Source of the DNA: Rhodococcus sp. KBS0724
GTDB taxonomy: Bacteria; Actinomycetota; Actinomycetes; Mycobacteriales; Mycobacteriaceae
NCBI RefSeq assembly: GCF_005938745.2
Contig: NZ_VCBX02000001.1
Location: forward strand, 639,501 to 703,500
DNA: 64,000 bases
Reading direction: 5' to 3'
The notes under the pieces were generated by a model. The model was not told the DNA's origin. It searched no databases and worked only from the letters and a program-made list of their open reading frames with translations. Positions 47,372 to 54,188 of this stretch are shown one piece after another (within the stretch, counting starts at the first letter, position 1; every line of letters starts with the position of its first letter). A program made the position numbers and the translations under genes.

Positions 47372-48817
47372 TCAGACCTTCGTGAGAGGTGCTGACTCGG
47401 CGGTTTTTTCCTTCTGTGCCGCAGTCTTTCGTGCGGGAATCAGGAGCGTGAGAGCGCCGGCGATCAACGCGGCACCGCAGGCGATGAGTAGCCCGGTCCG
47501 GAAGCCGGCTTCCGTCGGCAGGGTGTGACCGGCGAAGTCCATACTCATCTGAGCCAGGACAACACCCACGACGGCGGCGGAGATCGAGGTGCCGACGGAG
47601 CGCATCAAGGTGTTGAAGCTGTTGGCCGACGCCGTTGCGGACGGCGGGACCGCACCCATGATGAGGGCGGGCATCGAGCCGTACGCAAGGCCGATTCCCG
47701 CATTGCAGATGCAGCTCACGATCAGCAATCCCCAGGTGGATCCCATGAGGAGCATCGACGATCCGTACCCCAGCGCGATGACCAGGGTTCCGAGCAGCAA
47801 TGTCACCTTGGGGCCGCGGGCGGCGGAAAGCTTTGCGCCCGCGATGGAGACGGCCATCATGACAAAACCGCCTGGCGCCATCCACAGGCCCATGGCAAGC
47901 ATCGACTGACCCATGCCGTAGCCGGTGGCGGCGGGCAATTGAAGAAGCTGGGGCAGAATCAGTGCCTGGGCGTACATCGCAAAGCCGACGGCAACCGAGG
48001 CTGCGTTCGTGAACAGCACCTGCGGCCTCGCGGTAATCCGCAGGTCCACCAGCGGGTCGTCGGTGCGAAGTTCCCACCAGCCCCAGGCAGCCAGGACGAT
48101 AACGGTGGTTGCGAACAATCCGACGGTCGTTCCACTGCCCCAGCCCCAGTCTGCGCCCTTCGAGACGGCCAACAGGAGCGATATCAGGCCGACACCCAAT
48201 CCGAGTGCGCCGATGAAATCGAATCGACCGCCTGAGTTGTGCACCGGAGTAGCGGGAACGAAGAACCAGATCAGCACGGCGATGATCACGCTGAGAACGG
48301 CGGAACCCCAGAAGAGGACGCGCCAGTTGGTGTGCTCGGCGACGGCAGCTGCCATGGGCAACCCGAGTGCGCCGCCGATGCCCATCGAGGAACTCATCAG
48401 CGCAATGGCGGAATGCAGTTTCTCCGGGGGGAGCAGGTCACGCAACGCGCTGATTCCCAAGGGGATCATGCCGACGCCGATACCCTGAAGTCCGCGGCCG
48501 ATCACCATCGGTAACAGCGACGACGCCATGGCTGCGACAACCGACCCGGCGATCAGCGGGATCGAGCAGATCAGGATCATCTTGCGCTTGCCGTACAAGT
48601 CGCCGAGGCGACCGGATATGGGAGTTGCGACGGCACCGGCAAGCAGTGTTGCGGTGATGACCCACGATGCGTTGGACGCCGTGGTGTTCAACAGTTTGGG
48701 GAGGTCCGCGATCAGCGGTACGACGATCGTCTGCATAAGCGCGGCGACAATGCCCGCAAATGCGAGGACTCCGACAAGTCCGCCTGCGCGAACGTCGGGT
48801 TGGGTGGAATTCTCCAC
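47372..48817 (-). CDS. MFS transporter, DHA2 (EmrB/QacA-like) type
   Basis: A drug:proton antiporter-type protein of 481 aa with about 14 helices. Landmarks are ATPISGRLGDLYGKRKMI after helix 2, GRGLQGIGVGMIPLGISALR, and the antiporter motif region AAVAEHTNWRVLFWGS. The C terminus is polar (KTAAQKEKTAESAPLTKV). It is divergent from a MarR gene across 164 bp carrying two inverted repeats, so it is probably MarR-controlled efflux. Confidence 0.93.
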   Translation of the reverse strand: MENSTQPDVRAGGLVGVLAFAGIVAALMQTIVVPLIADLPKLLNTTASNASWVITATLLAGAVATPISGRLGDLYGKRKMILICSIPLIAGSVVAAMASSLLPMVIGRGLQGIGVGMIPLGISALRDLLPPEKLHSAIALMSSSMGIGGALGLPMAAAVAEHTNWRVLFWGSAVLSVIIAVLIWFFVPATPVHNSGGRFDFIGALGLGVGLISLLLAVSKGADWGWGSGTTVGLFATTVIVLAAWGWWELRTDDPLVDLRITARPQVLFTNAASVAVGFAMYAQALILPQLLQLPAATGYGMGQSMLAMGLWMAPGGFVMMAVSIAGAKLSAARGPKVTLLLGTLVIALGYGSSMLLMGSTWGLLIVSCICNAGIGLAYGSMPALIMGAVPPSATASANSFNTLMRSVGTSISAAVVGVVLAQMSMDFAGHTLPTEAGFRTGLLIACGAALIAGALTLLIPARKTAAQKEKTAESAPLTKV

Positions 48818-48836
48818 GCCCTTCTCCTTTTATTAA

Positions 48837-48871
48837 AGTAAAGAATCATTTACTATGCAAACGAGTTGCAT
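48837..48871. promoter_or_regulatory. two adjacent inverted repeats, probable MarR operator
   Basis: AGTAAA (48837-48842) and TTTACT (48849-48854) form one inverted repeat. ATGCAA (48855-48860) and TTGCAT (48866-48871) form a second directly after it. They lie 20-54 bp before the MFS start. The second shares the TTGCA core with the sites at 46045-46090 and 49462-49477. Confidence 0.65.
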
Positions 48872-48981
48872 CATGCAAGAGATGTGCAGCATGCATATTT
48901 GTTGTTCGCTGCATCGAGTTGTGCGTACCGTCTGGTCGAGATTCGGTGCTCGGATCGAGAATGGATCGGTAGAAGGACGGC

Positions 48982-49437
48982 ATGGACAAGCCCACGCATT
49001 TGATCGAGTTCGAAACCATGTTGCTCGGGCGATACGTCAGCCTTCAGCCACCGCAGTACACGTATGGCCGCAATCAACTCGATCGCAGTGCCTACACCTT
49101 GCTCAGTCGCATCGACATGCAGGGCCCGATGTCGATCGGTGAACTCGGTGAGGCCTTCGGACTGGATACGTCGACGCTCAGCCGACAGACTTCGTCGATG
49201 GTGAATTCCGGACTGGTGCAACGTATTTCCGATCCAGATGGAGGAATGGCGCGAAAGTTTCGCATCACGGACGAGGGGATGAGCAGACTCCGTGCGGACC
49301 GGGCGAGAAACGTGGACGGACTGGATCAGGTTCTGGCTGATTGGGAACCCGAGGACGTGGCGACTTTTGCGATGTGGCTCCGGAAATTCAATTCCGATGT
49401 CGAGAGGTTTTCCGGGCGTCCCTGGCCGCGAACGTAG
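48982..49437 (+). CDS. MarR family transcriptional regulator
   Basis: A 151-aa winged-helix regulator. The recognition region is MSIGELGEAFGLDTSTLSRQ and the wing contains DPDGGMARKFRITDEG. The ATG at 48982 is preceded by AAGGACGG. It is divergent from the MFS exporter and upstream of the flavin monooxygenase, with inverted repeats in both control regions. Confidence 0.93.
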   Translation: MDKPTHLIEFETMLLGRYVSLQPPQYTYGRNQLDRSAYTLLSRIDMQGPMSIGELGEAFGLDTSTLSRQTSSMVNSGLVQRISDPDGGMARKFRITDEGMSRLRADRARNVDGLDQVLADWEPEDVATFAMWLRKFNSDVERFSGRPWPRT

Positions 49438-49461
49438 CGCGACTTTCACCGCGCACTTCGA

Positions 49462-49477
49462 TTGCAACTGGTTGCAA
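49462..49477. promoter_or_regulatory. TTGCAAC inverted repeat upstream of the monooxygenase
   Basis: TTGCAAC (49462-49468) and GTTGCAA (49471-49477) are perfect inverted arms with 2 nt between, 64 bp before the monooxygenase start. Probably a regulator site, with MarR the nearest candidate. Confidence 0.6.
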
Positions 49478-49540
49478 CGCTTGTGACCAGGACCACTGAT
49501 GCGATGTGCTGTGTATCACATTCCGAAAGAAGGAGAAGTG

Positions 49541-51388
49541 ATGACGCAAACCATCGATTCCGCAGTTGCAGCCCCGGAAAGCGCGACGGCTGTAACACCC
49601 CAGGAGCGCGTCGACGCCTGGCTGGCGGATTTCGAGTCGGCACTCGCGGCTCGTGACATCGAGCGTGTTGCAGGCAAATTCGCCCTCGACAGTTTCTGGC
49701 GAGACCTGGTGTCGTTCACCTGGAACATCAAGACCGTCGAAGGCCGCGAGCAGATTGCCGACATGCTTTCCGAGCGTCTCGACGACACCGATCCTTCAGG
49801 ATTCCGGACGACCGAGACACCGGACGAAGCTGACGGCGTCACTTCGGCCTGGATCGAATTCGAGACGGCAACCGGTCGCGCGCACGGGCACCTTCGTCTC
49901 AAGGACGAGCTCGGCCAGCCTGTCGCCTGGACCCTGCTGACGTCGCTGCAGGAATTGAAGGGGCACGAGGAAGGTAAGGGCACTCGCCGGCCGCGCGGAG
50001 CAAAGCACGGGGCAGATCCGAACCGCGTCACGTGGGCCGAGCAGAAGGAGATCGAGGACCGCGAACTCGGTTACACCACGCAGCCTTACGTCGTGATCGT
50101 CGGCGGCGGCCAGGGCGGAATCGCGCTCGGTGCCCGGATGCGGCAGCTCGGTGTTCCGGCCATCGTGATCGACAGCCACGAGCGGCCGGGCGACCAGTGG
50201 CGCGGACGCTACAAGTCCCTGTGCCTGCACGATCCGGTCTGGTACGACCACCTGCCCTACATGCCGTTCCCCGACAACTGGCCGGTGTTTGCGCCGAAGG
50301 ACAAGATCGGCGACTGGCTCGAGATGTACACCAAGGTCATGGAAGTTCCGTACTGGAGTTCTACGACCTGCACCTCCGCGTCATTCGACGAGAAGACCCA
50401 GGAATGGACCGTCGAGGTCAACCGCAACGGCGAGAAGCTGACCTTGCGTCCTAAGCAGTTGGTTATGGCGACCGGTATGTCCGGCAAGGCAAACGTTCCG
50501 ACGTTCCCTGGCCAGGACAAGTTCCTCGGCGATCAGCACCACTCCAGCAAGCATCCGGGGCCGGATCAGTACATCGGTAAGAAGGTTGTGGTCATCGGGG
50601 CCAACAATTCCTCGCACGATATCTGCGGTGCTCTGTGGGAGAACGGCATCGACGTCACGATGGTGCAGCGCAGCTCGACGCACATCGTGAAGTCGGATTC
50701 GTTGATGGATCTGGGCTTGGGCGATCTGTATTCGGAACGCGCCCTCGCAGCCGGCATGACGACGCACAAGGCGGACCTCACGTTCGGTTCGCTGCCGTAC
50801 CGGATCATGCACGAGTTCCAGATCCCGGTGTACGACGCAATCCGCGAGCGTGACAAGGACTTCTACGATCGCCTCGAGAAGGCCGGCTTCGAGCACGACT
50901 GGGGCGACGACGGTTCGGGCCTGTTCATGAAGTACCTACGACGTGGCTCGGGTTACTACATCGACGTCGGCGCTGCAGAACTGGTTGCCAACGGAGACAT
51001 CAAGCTCGCGCACGGCAATATTCGTGAGCTGACCGAGAACAGTGTCATTCTCGAAGACGGAACCGAACTGCCGGCCGACGTGGTGGTTTACGCAACCGGC
51101 TACGGCTCGATGAACGGTTGGGTGGCCGATCTGATCGGTCAGGACACTGCCGACAAGGTCGGAAAGGTGTGGGGCCTCGGCTCGAACACGACCAAGGATC
51201 CGGGACCGTGGGAGGGCGAGCAGCGCAACATGTGGAAGCCGACGCAGCAGGAAGCGCTCTGGTTCCACGGCGGCAATCTGCATCAGTCGCGCCACTACTC
51301 GCTGTATCTCGCGCTGCAGTTGAAGGCTCGCTACGAGGGTATTCCGACGCCGGTGTACGGGCTGCAGGAAGTGCATCATCTGAGCTGA
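49541..51388 (+). CDS. flavin-containing monooxygenase with N-terminal NTF2-like domain
   Basis: A 615-aa FAD/NADPH-dependent monooxygenase. Residues about 20-140 form an NTF2/SnoaL-like domain (WLADFESALAARDIERVAGK, FTWNIKTVEGREQIADML). The FAD motif VIVGGGQGGIALGARMRQLG is near 186, the NADPH motif VVVIGANNSSHDICG near 350, and LGDQHHSSKHPG resembles the FMO/BVMO fingerprint without the classical Baeyer-Villiger pattern. YATGYGSM lies near the C terminus. AAGGAG precedes the ATG. The substrate is unknown. Confidence 0.9.
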   Translation: MTQTIDSAVAAPESATAVTPQERVDAWLADFESALAARDIERVAGKFALDSFWRDLVSFTWNIKTVEGREQIADMLSERLDDTDPSGFRTTETPDEADGVTSAWIEFETATGRAHGHLRLKDELGQPVAWTLLTSLQELKGHEEGKGTRRPRGAKHGADPNRVTWAEQKEIEDRELGYTTQPYVVIVGGGQGGIALGARMRQLGVPAIVIDSHERPGDQWRGRYKSLCLHDPVWYDHLPYMPFPDNWPVFAPKDKIGDWLEMYTKVMEVPYWSSTTCTSASFDEKTQEWTVEVNRNGEKLTLRPKQLVMATGMSGKANVPTFPGQDKFLGDQHHSSKHPGPDQYIGKKVVVIGANNSSHDICGALWENGIDVTMVQRSSTHIVKSDSLMDLGLGDLYSERALAAGMTTHKADLTFGSLPYRIMHEFQIPVYDAIRERDKDFYDRLEKAGFEHDWGDDGSGLFMKYLRRGSGYYIDVGAAELVANGDIKLAHGNIRELTENSVILEDGTELPADVVVYATGYGSMNGWVADLIGQDTADKVGKVWGLGSNTTKDPGPWEGEQRNMWKPTQQEALWFHGGNLHQSRHYSLYLALQLKARYEGIPTPVYGLQEVHHLS

Positions 51389-51394
51389 AAACGA

Positions 51395-51444
51395 CTGCTA
51401 TGCGCCTTTGTTAACCGCCCGCGGTTAACAAAGGCGCACAGCAG
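51395..51444. repeat. long inverted repeat, copy 2
   Basis: Arms at 51395-51418 and 51421-51444 pair with one mismatch around a CC centre. Apart from that mismatch and the outer base pairs, the sequence equals copy 1 (11304-11355); the centre is CC instead of GG, as expected for the opposite orientation. It also lies between convergent genes and can act as a terminator. Confidence 0.9.
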
Positions 51445-51446
51445 GT

Positions 51447-52229
51447 TCAGCGAAGGGCGAACTTTTTCGCGACTTCGGCATCCTTGGTCGCGCGCTCGGT
51501 GAGGAAGGCAAACGCCAATCCGAGTACAAGCCACAAGGTTGCCTGTGTAGCGAGGGACGAGAGACGGAATTCCCACAACAGAGTCGCTGGGAAATCGTCG
51601 CCGACTTCGTTGATCGTGGGCAGCGAGACATAGCCGATCACGACGATCACGAGGAACGCGGCGACCGGAGCGGCGACGCGCACACTGAGGTAGACGCGCA
51701 CACTGAGGTACTCGTGGGCAGATACAGCTTTTGCCGCGGCAGCGGCGGCGGTGACGGCCAGCAGTCCGAGGATCACGGTCGCGAGCCACAGCAAGGTTCG
51801 CTGGTTGATCGTGTCGGGATCGCCGACGGCCGGTGGATTGGCCGGGTACTTGAAGAACGGCACCGCCTCGATGGCGAGCCAGCCTCCCAGTGCAATGGCC
51901 ATCGCCAACAGCGGCCCGGACATCGCGGTGATCCGCCTCGCGTAGTTGGCGACCACAGCGAAGATGGCGCCGAGGGCCAAGCCCGCGAGCGACGTCGCGA
52001 GGAAGAGTCCAGCGCGTTGACCGTCACGACTGACGAGTGGGGCTTCTTCGTCACCGTGGGAGTGTCCGGCAGTTTCGCCGGCGGCACTGTTGGCTTCTTC
52101 GATCGCGATGGCAGCGTTGACGTGCGGTTCACCCAACACAAATGCCACTCCGCCGGCAAGGATGCCCGCGATCAAACCAGCCAACAAGCCACGAATCAGA
52201 AGCTTCGTGAAATTGTCGACTAGTGGCAC
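51447..52229 (-). CDS. cbtA: CbtA family cobalt transporter subunit
   Basis: A putative cobalt transporter of 260 aa with about six helices. The first is LIRGLLAGLIAGILAGGVAFV, and the His/Glu-rich loop AGETAGHSHGDEEAP resembles the metal-binding segment of CbtA. An exact 18-bp tandem duplication (51675-51710) repeats Tyr-Leu-Ser-Val-Arg-Val. It overlaps cbtB by 10 bp, and both lie behind a cobalamin riboswitch, which supports cobalt as cargo. Confidence 0.92.
   Translation of the reverse strand: MPLVDNFTKLLIRGLLAGLIAGILAGGVAFVLGEPHVNAAIAIEEANSAAGETAGHSHGDEEAPLVSRDGQRAGLFLATSLAGLALGAIFAVVANYARRITAMSGPLLAMAIALGGWLAIEAVPFFKYPANPPAVGDPDTINQRTLLWLATVILGLLAVTAAAAAAKAVSAHEYLSVRVYLSVRVAAPVAAFLVIVVIGYVSLPTINEVGDDFPATLLWEFRLSSLATQATLWLVLGLAFAFLTERATKDAEVAKKFALR
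51675..51710. repeat. exact 18-bp tandem duplication inside cbtA
   Basis: Two identical copies of gacgcgcacactgaggta stand head to tail (51675-51692, 51693-51710). They keep the frame and duplicate six residues next to a membrane helix. Confidence 0.95.
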
Positions 52230-52414
52230 GGGAGGCCCATCAAGTGGCGTCCGTCGTGCATCAGCTCATGCATGTACATGCCAGTGCGTGAGATTGCGCC
52301 CTGGTCGAATCCGACCAGGTAGAGAGCCAGCATCGCGAACAGCACAACAGCTGCGGCGAAGAAGGCGAGACGAGTCGAATCGATCGACGAGTCGGGAGAG
52401 TAGGCCAGTGCCAT
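52220..52414 (-). CDS. cbtB: CbtB domain protein, cobalt transporter subunit
   Basis: A 64-aa protein with one membrane helix (FFAAAVVLFAMLALYLVGFD) and a His-rich C-terminal tail (MYMHELMHDGRHLMGLPCH), the CbtB hallmark. GGAGGC precedes the ATG. It is translated with cbtA through a 10-bp overlap. Its expression should fall when cobalamin binds the upstream riboswitch. Confidence 0.92.
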   Translation of the reverse strand: MALAYSPDSSIDSTRLAFFAAAVVLFAMLALYLVGFDQGAISRTGMYMHELMHDGRHLMGLPCH

Positions 52415-52452
52415 CGAAGCCTCCTGGGATTTTCGCGTCCCCTAGGTCAAAT

Positions 52453-52548
52453 GCGATGGCCGAAGTGTCTGGCTGTCGAGGTGGGTTCACCTCGAATTAC
52501 AGTGGCGCGACCGCTCCGGGCTTTCACCGGATTCCTGTCGACCATCGC
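52453..52548 (-). ncRNA. cobalamin riboswitch
   Basis: Read on the minus strand, P1 arms GCGATGG (52548-52542) and CCATCGC (52459-52453) enclose the conserved core. It contains CCGGTGAAAGCCCGGAG, the CGCGCCACTGTAA segment, and the B12-box-like AGCCAGACAC. The order and spacing match cobalamin (AdoCbl-type) riboswitches. It ends about 39 nt before the cbtB start, close enough to control its ribosome site. Confidence 0.88.
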
Positions 52549-52584
52549 GTGTACAGAGCGCACTTTAGCAGTGAACACACGAAA

Positions 52585-52629
52585 ATCGTGAAGGATTTTG
52601 TTCGCGCACCGAACAGAATCCTTCACGAT
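52585..52629 (-). terminator. terminator after mhuD
   Basis: On the minus strand, arms atcgtgaaggatt and the complementary aaatccttcacgat enclose an inner pairing of tgttcg and cgaaca, followed by TTTTCG. It lies 6 nt after the mhuD stop and separates it from the riboswitch. Confidence 0.88.
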
Positions 52630-52635
52630 CGCGGG

Positions 52636-52944
52636 TCAACTCTTGGCGGGAACGTCCAGAACTACCTCGAACTCGAGCAGCGACGCACCCGAGGCGACGG
52701 GCTTGGCGCGCTCACCCGAGTGCGCTGCGCGGGCCGGGCCGTCACGCCAGTCGGCGAACGCCTCCTCGGTTTCCCACTGCGTGACCACGAAGTAGCGGTT
52801 CTCGCCGGCTGTGGGGCGCAGGAGCTGGAATCCGAGGAATCCGGGAGAGTTCTCCACGGCATGAGCGCGTGCTGCGAAGCGCTTTTCCAGTTCGGGGCCG
52901 GCGCCCTCGGGGATTTCGATTGCATTGATCTTCACGACTGCCAT
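52636..52944 (-). CDS. mhuD: heme-degrading monooxygenase MhuD
   Basis: Degrades haem to release iron, forming mycobilin in M. tuberculosis. It is 102 aa with a ferredoxin-like ABM fold. It begins AVVKINAIEIPEGAGPELEK, nearly as in Rv3592, and keeps the key residues Asn7, Trp66 and haem-ligand His75. The start at 52944 gives this numbering exactly. Divergent from the alpha/beta hydrolase gene 35 bp away, as in mycobacteria. Confidence 0.92.
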   Translation of the reverse strand: MAVVKINAIEIPEGAGPELEKRFAARAHAVENSPGFLGFQLLRPTAGENRYFVVTQWETEEAFADWRDGPARAAHSGERAKPVASGASLLEFEVVLDVPAKS

Positions 52945-52979
52945 GTAACCGACATTACCGCGCCGCTCCACCGCGTACG

Positions 52980-53726
52980 GTGACATTCGTGTTGCATGAC
53001 GAAGGTGGTAGCGGCCAGCCGATTCTGCTGTTGCACGGCCTCATGGGTAGTGCCAGGACGTGGCGTCGGCATGTGCCCTGGCTTCGGGAGTTCGGCCATG
53101 TCTACACGTTCGACGCGGCCGGTCACGGACGTCCGGCGCCCGCAGAATTGACGACCGAGGCATTTGTCGAGGACCTTGCGTCGGCTGTGGCAGGGATCGA
53201 CGCGCCGATGATTGTGATCGGTCACTCGATGGGTGCCCTGCACGCGTGGTGTTTTGCCGCCGCACATCCGGACCGAGTGCGCGCGTTGGTTCTCGAGGAC
53301 ATGGCACCGGATTTTCGCGGGCGCACTGCGGAGAACTGGGCTCAGATGGTGTCGTCGTGGCCGCAACCGTTCGCCACCGAGGACGCCGTGAAGGAGTTTT
53401 TCGGTCCGGTTGCGGGACAATACTTTCTGGATTCCTTCGACCGCCGCGACGACGGGTGGTACCTGCACGGCGACGTGTCGACCTTCCGCGATATCTCGGA
53501 AGAATGGGGCACACGGCATTTCTGGGATCAGTGGGGAGCAATCAAGGTGCCCGCCCTGCTCATCGAGGGTGAGTTCACAATTACCCCGCAAGGCCAGATG
53601 TGCGACATGGCAGAGCGTCCGGGGACCCGGTATGTGCGTATTGCCGACGCCGGACACCTTGTTCACGACGATCAGCCAGAGCGGTACCGCGACGAAGTGA
53701 CTGCGTTCCTCGTTGATCAGAGTTGA
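52980..53726 (+). CDS. alpha/beta hydrolase
   Basis: A 248-aa hydrolase. Oxyanion-region LLLHGLMGSARTWR, nucleophile elbow VIGHSMGALHAW, a late Asp near LLIEGEF and the catalytic His in DAGHLVHDDQ are visible. It is the positional counterpart of Rv3591c. The GTG start at 52980 gives the proper family N terminus. The substrate is unknown. Its end overlaps the convergent HIT gene by 10 bp. Confidence 0.9.
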   Translation: MTFVLHDEGGSGQPILLLHGLMGSARTWRRHVPWLREFGHVYTFDAAGHGRPAPAELTTEAFVEDLASAVAGIDAPMIVIGHSMGALHAWCFAAAHPDRVRALVLEDMAPDFRGRTAENWAQMVSSWPQPFATEDAVKEFFGPVAGQYFLDSFDRRDDGWYLHGDVSTFRDISEEWGTRHFWDQWGAIKVPALLIEGEFTITPQGQMCDMAERPGTRYVRIADAGHLVHDDQPERYRDEVTAFLVDQS

Positions 53727-54133
53727 CTTCGGATCGACGCCCCCACTTCCTCGAGTTCGACGGCCCGCCTCGCCAGGAGTCCGGCCGCGAACTTGGCTTT
53801 GTCCCCGCTGTGCCGCGGCACGACGTGCAGATGTGAGTGAAAGACGGTCTGCCCGGCGGCGCGGCCGTCGTTGACCAGAATGTTGACGCCGTCTGCGGCG
53901 ATGTCGCACCGCCGCAGCGCGCCGGCGATGAGTGTGCCAACCCGGAACATCTCTGCGCCCTCGTGGTTTTCGAGTCCCCCTAAGTCGGTGGCGTGGCGTT
54001 TCGGCACGACCAGGGTGTGTCCGCGGCTGACCGGGCGCGCGTCGAGAAAGGCGAGCACGGTTTCGGTTTCGAAGACACGAATTGCGGGCTCGTCAGCCGA
54101 GATGATGTTGCAGAAGACGCAGGTATGGCTCAT
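53717..54133 (-). CDS. HIT family nucleotide hydrolase
   Basis: A 138-aa histidine-triad protein. It begins MSHTCVFCNIISADEPAIRV, with the zinc-type CxxC, and has the triad HSHLHVVPRH near residue 97. Such proteins hydrolyse AMP-lysine or dinucleoside polyphosphates. The start was set at 54133; the longer frame overlaps the LAL regulator's end. The hexamer TACATT lies 14 nt before the ATG. Confidence 0.92.
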   Translation of the reverse strand: MSHTCVFCNIISADEPAIRVFETETVLAFLDARPVSRGHTLVVPKRHATDLGGLENHEGAEMFRVGTLIAGALRRCDIAADGVNILVNDGRAAGQTVFHSHLHVVPRHSGDKAKFAAGLLARRAVELEEVGASIRSQL

Positions 54134-54188
54134 GACTACAGAATGTATCGCCTCGCTGGATCGAAGCGGACGGATCCAAGCAGGCGGA

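Noticed and set aside
49462..49656. Out-of-frame ORF with adjacent Cys codons (MCC) before the monooxygenase
   Set aside because: It runs far into the monooxygenase gene instead of ending before it, so it does not fit an attenuator; the Cys pair is probably chance.
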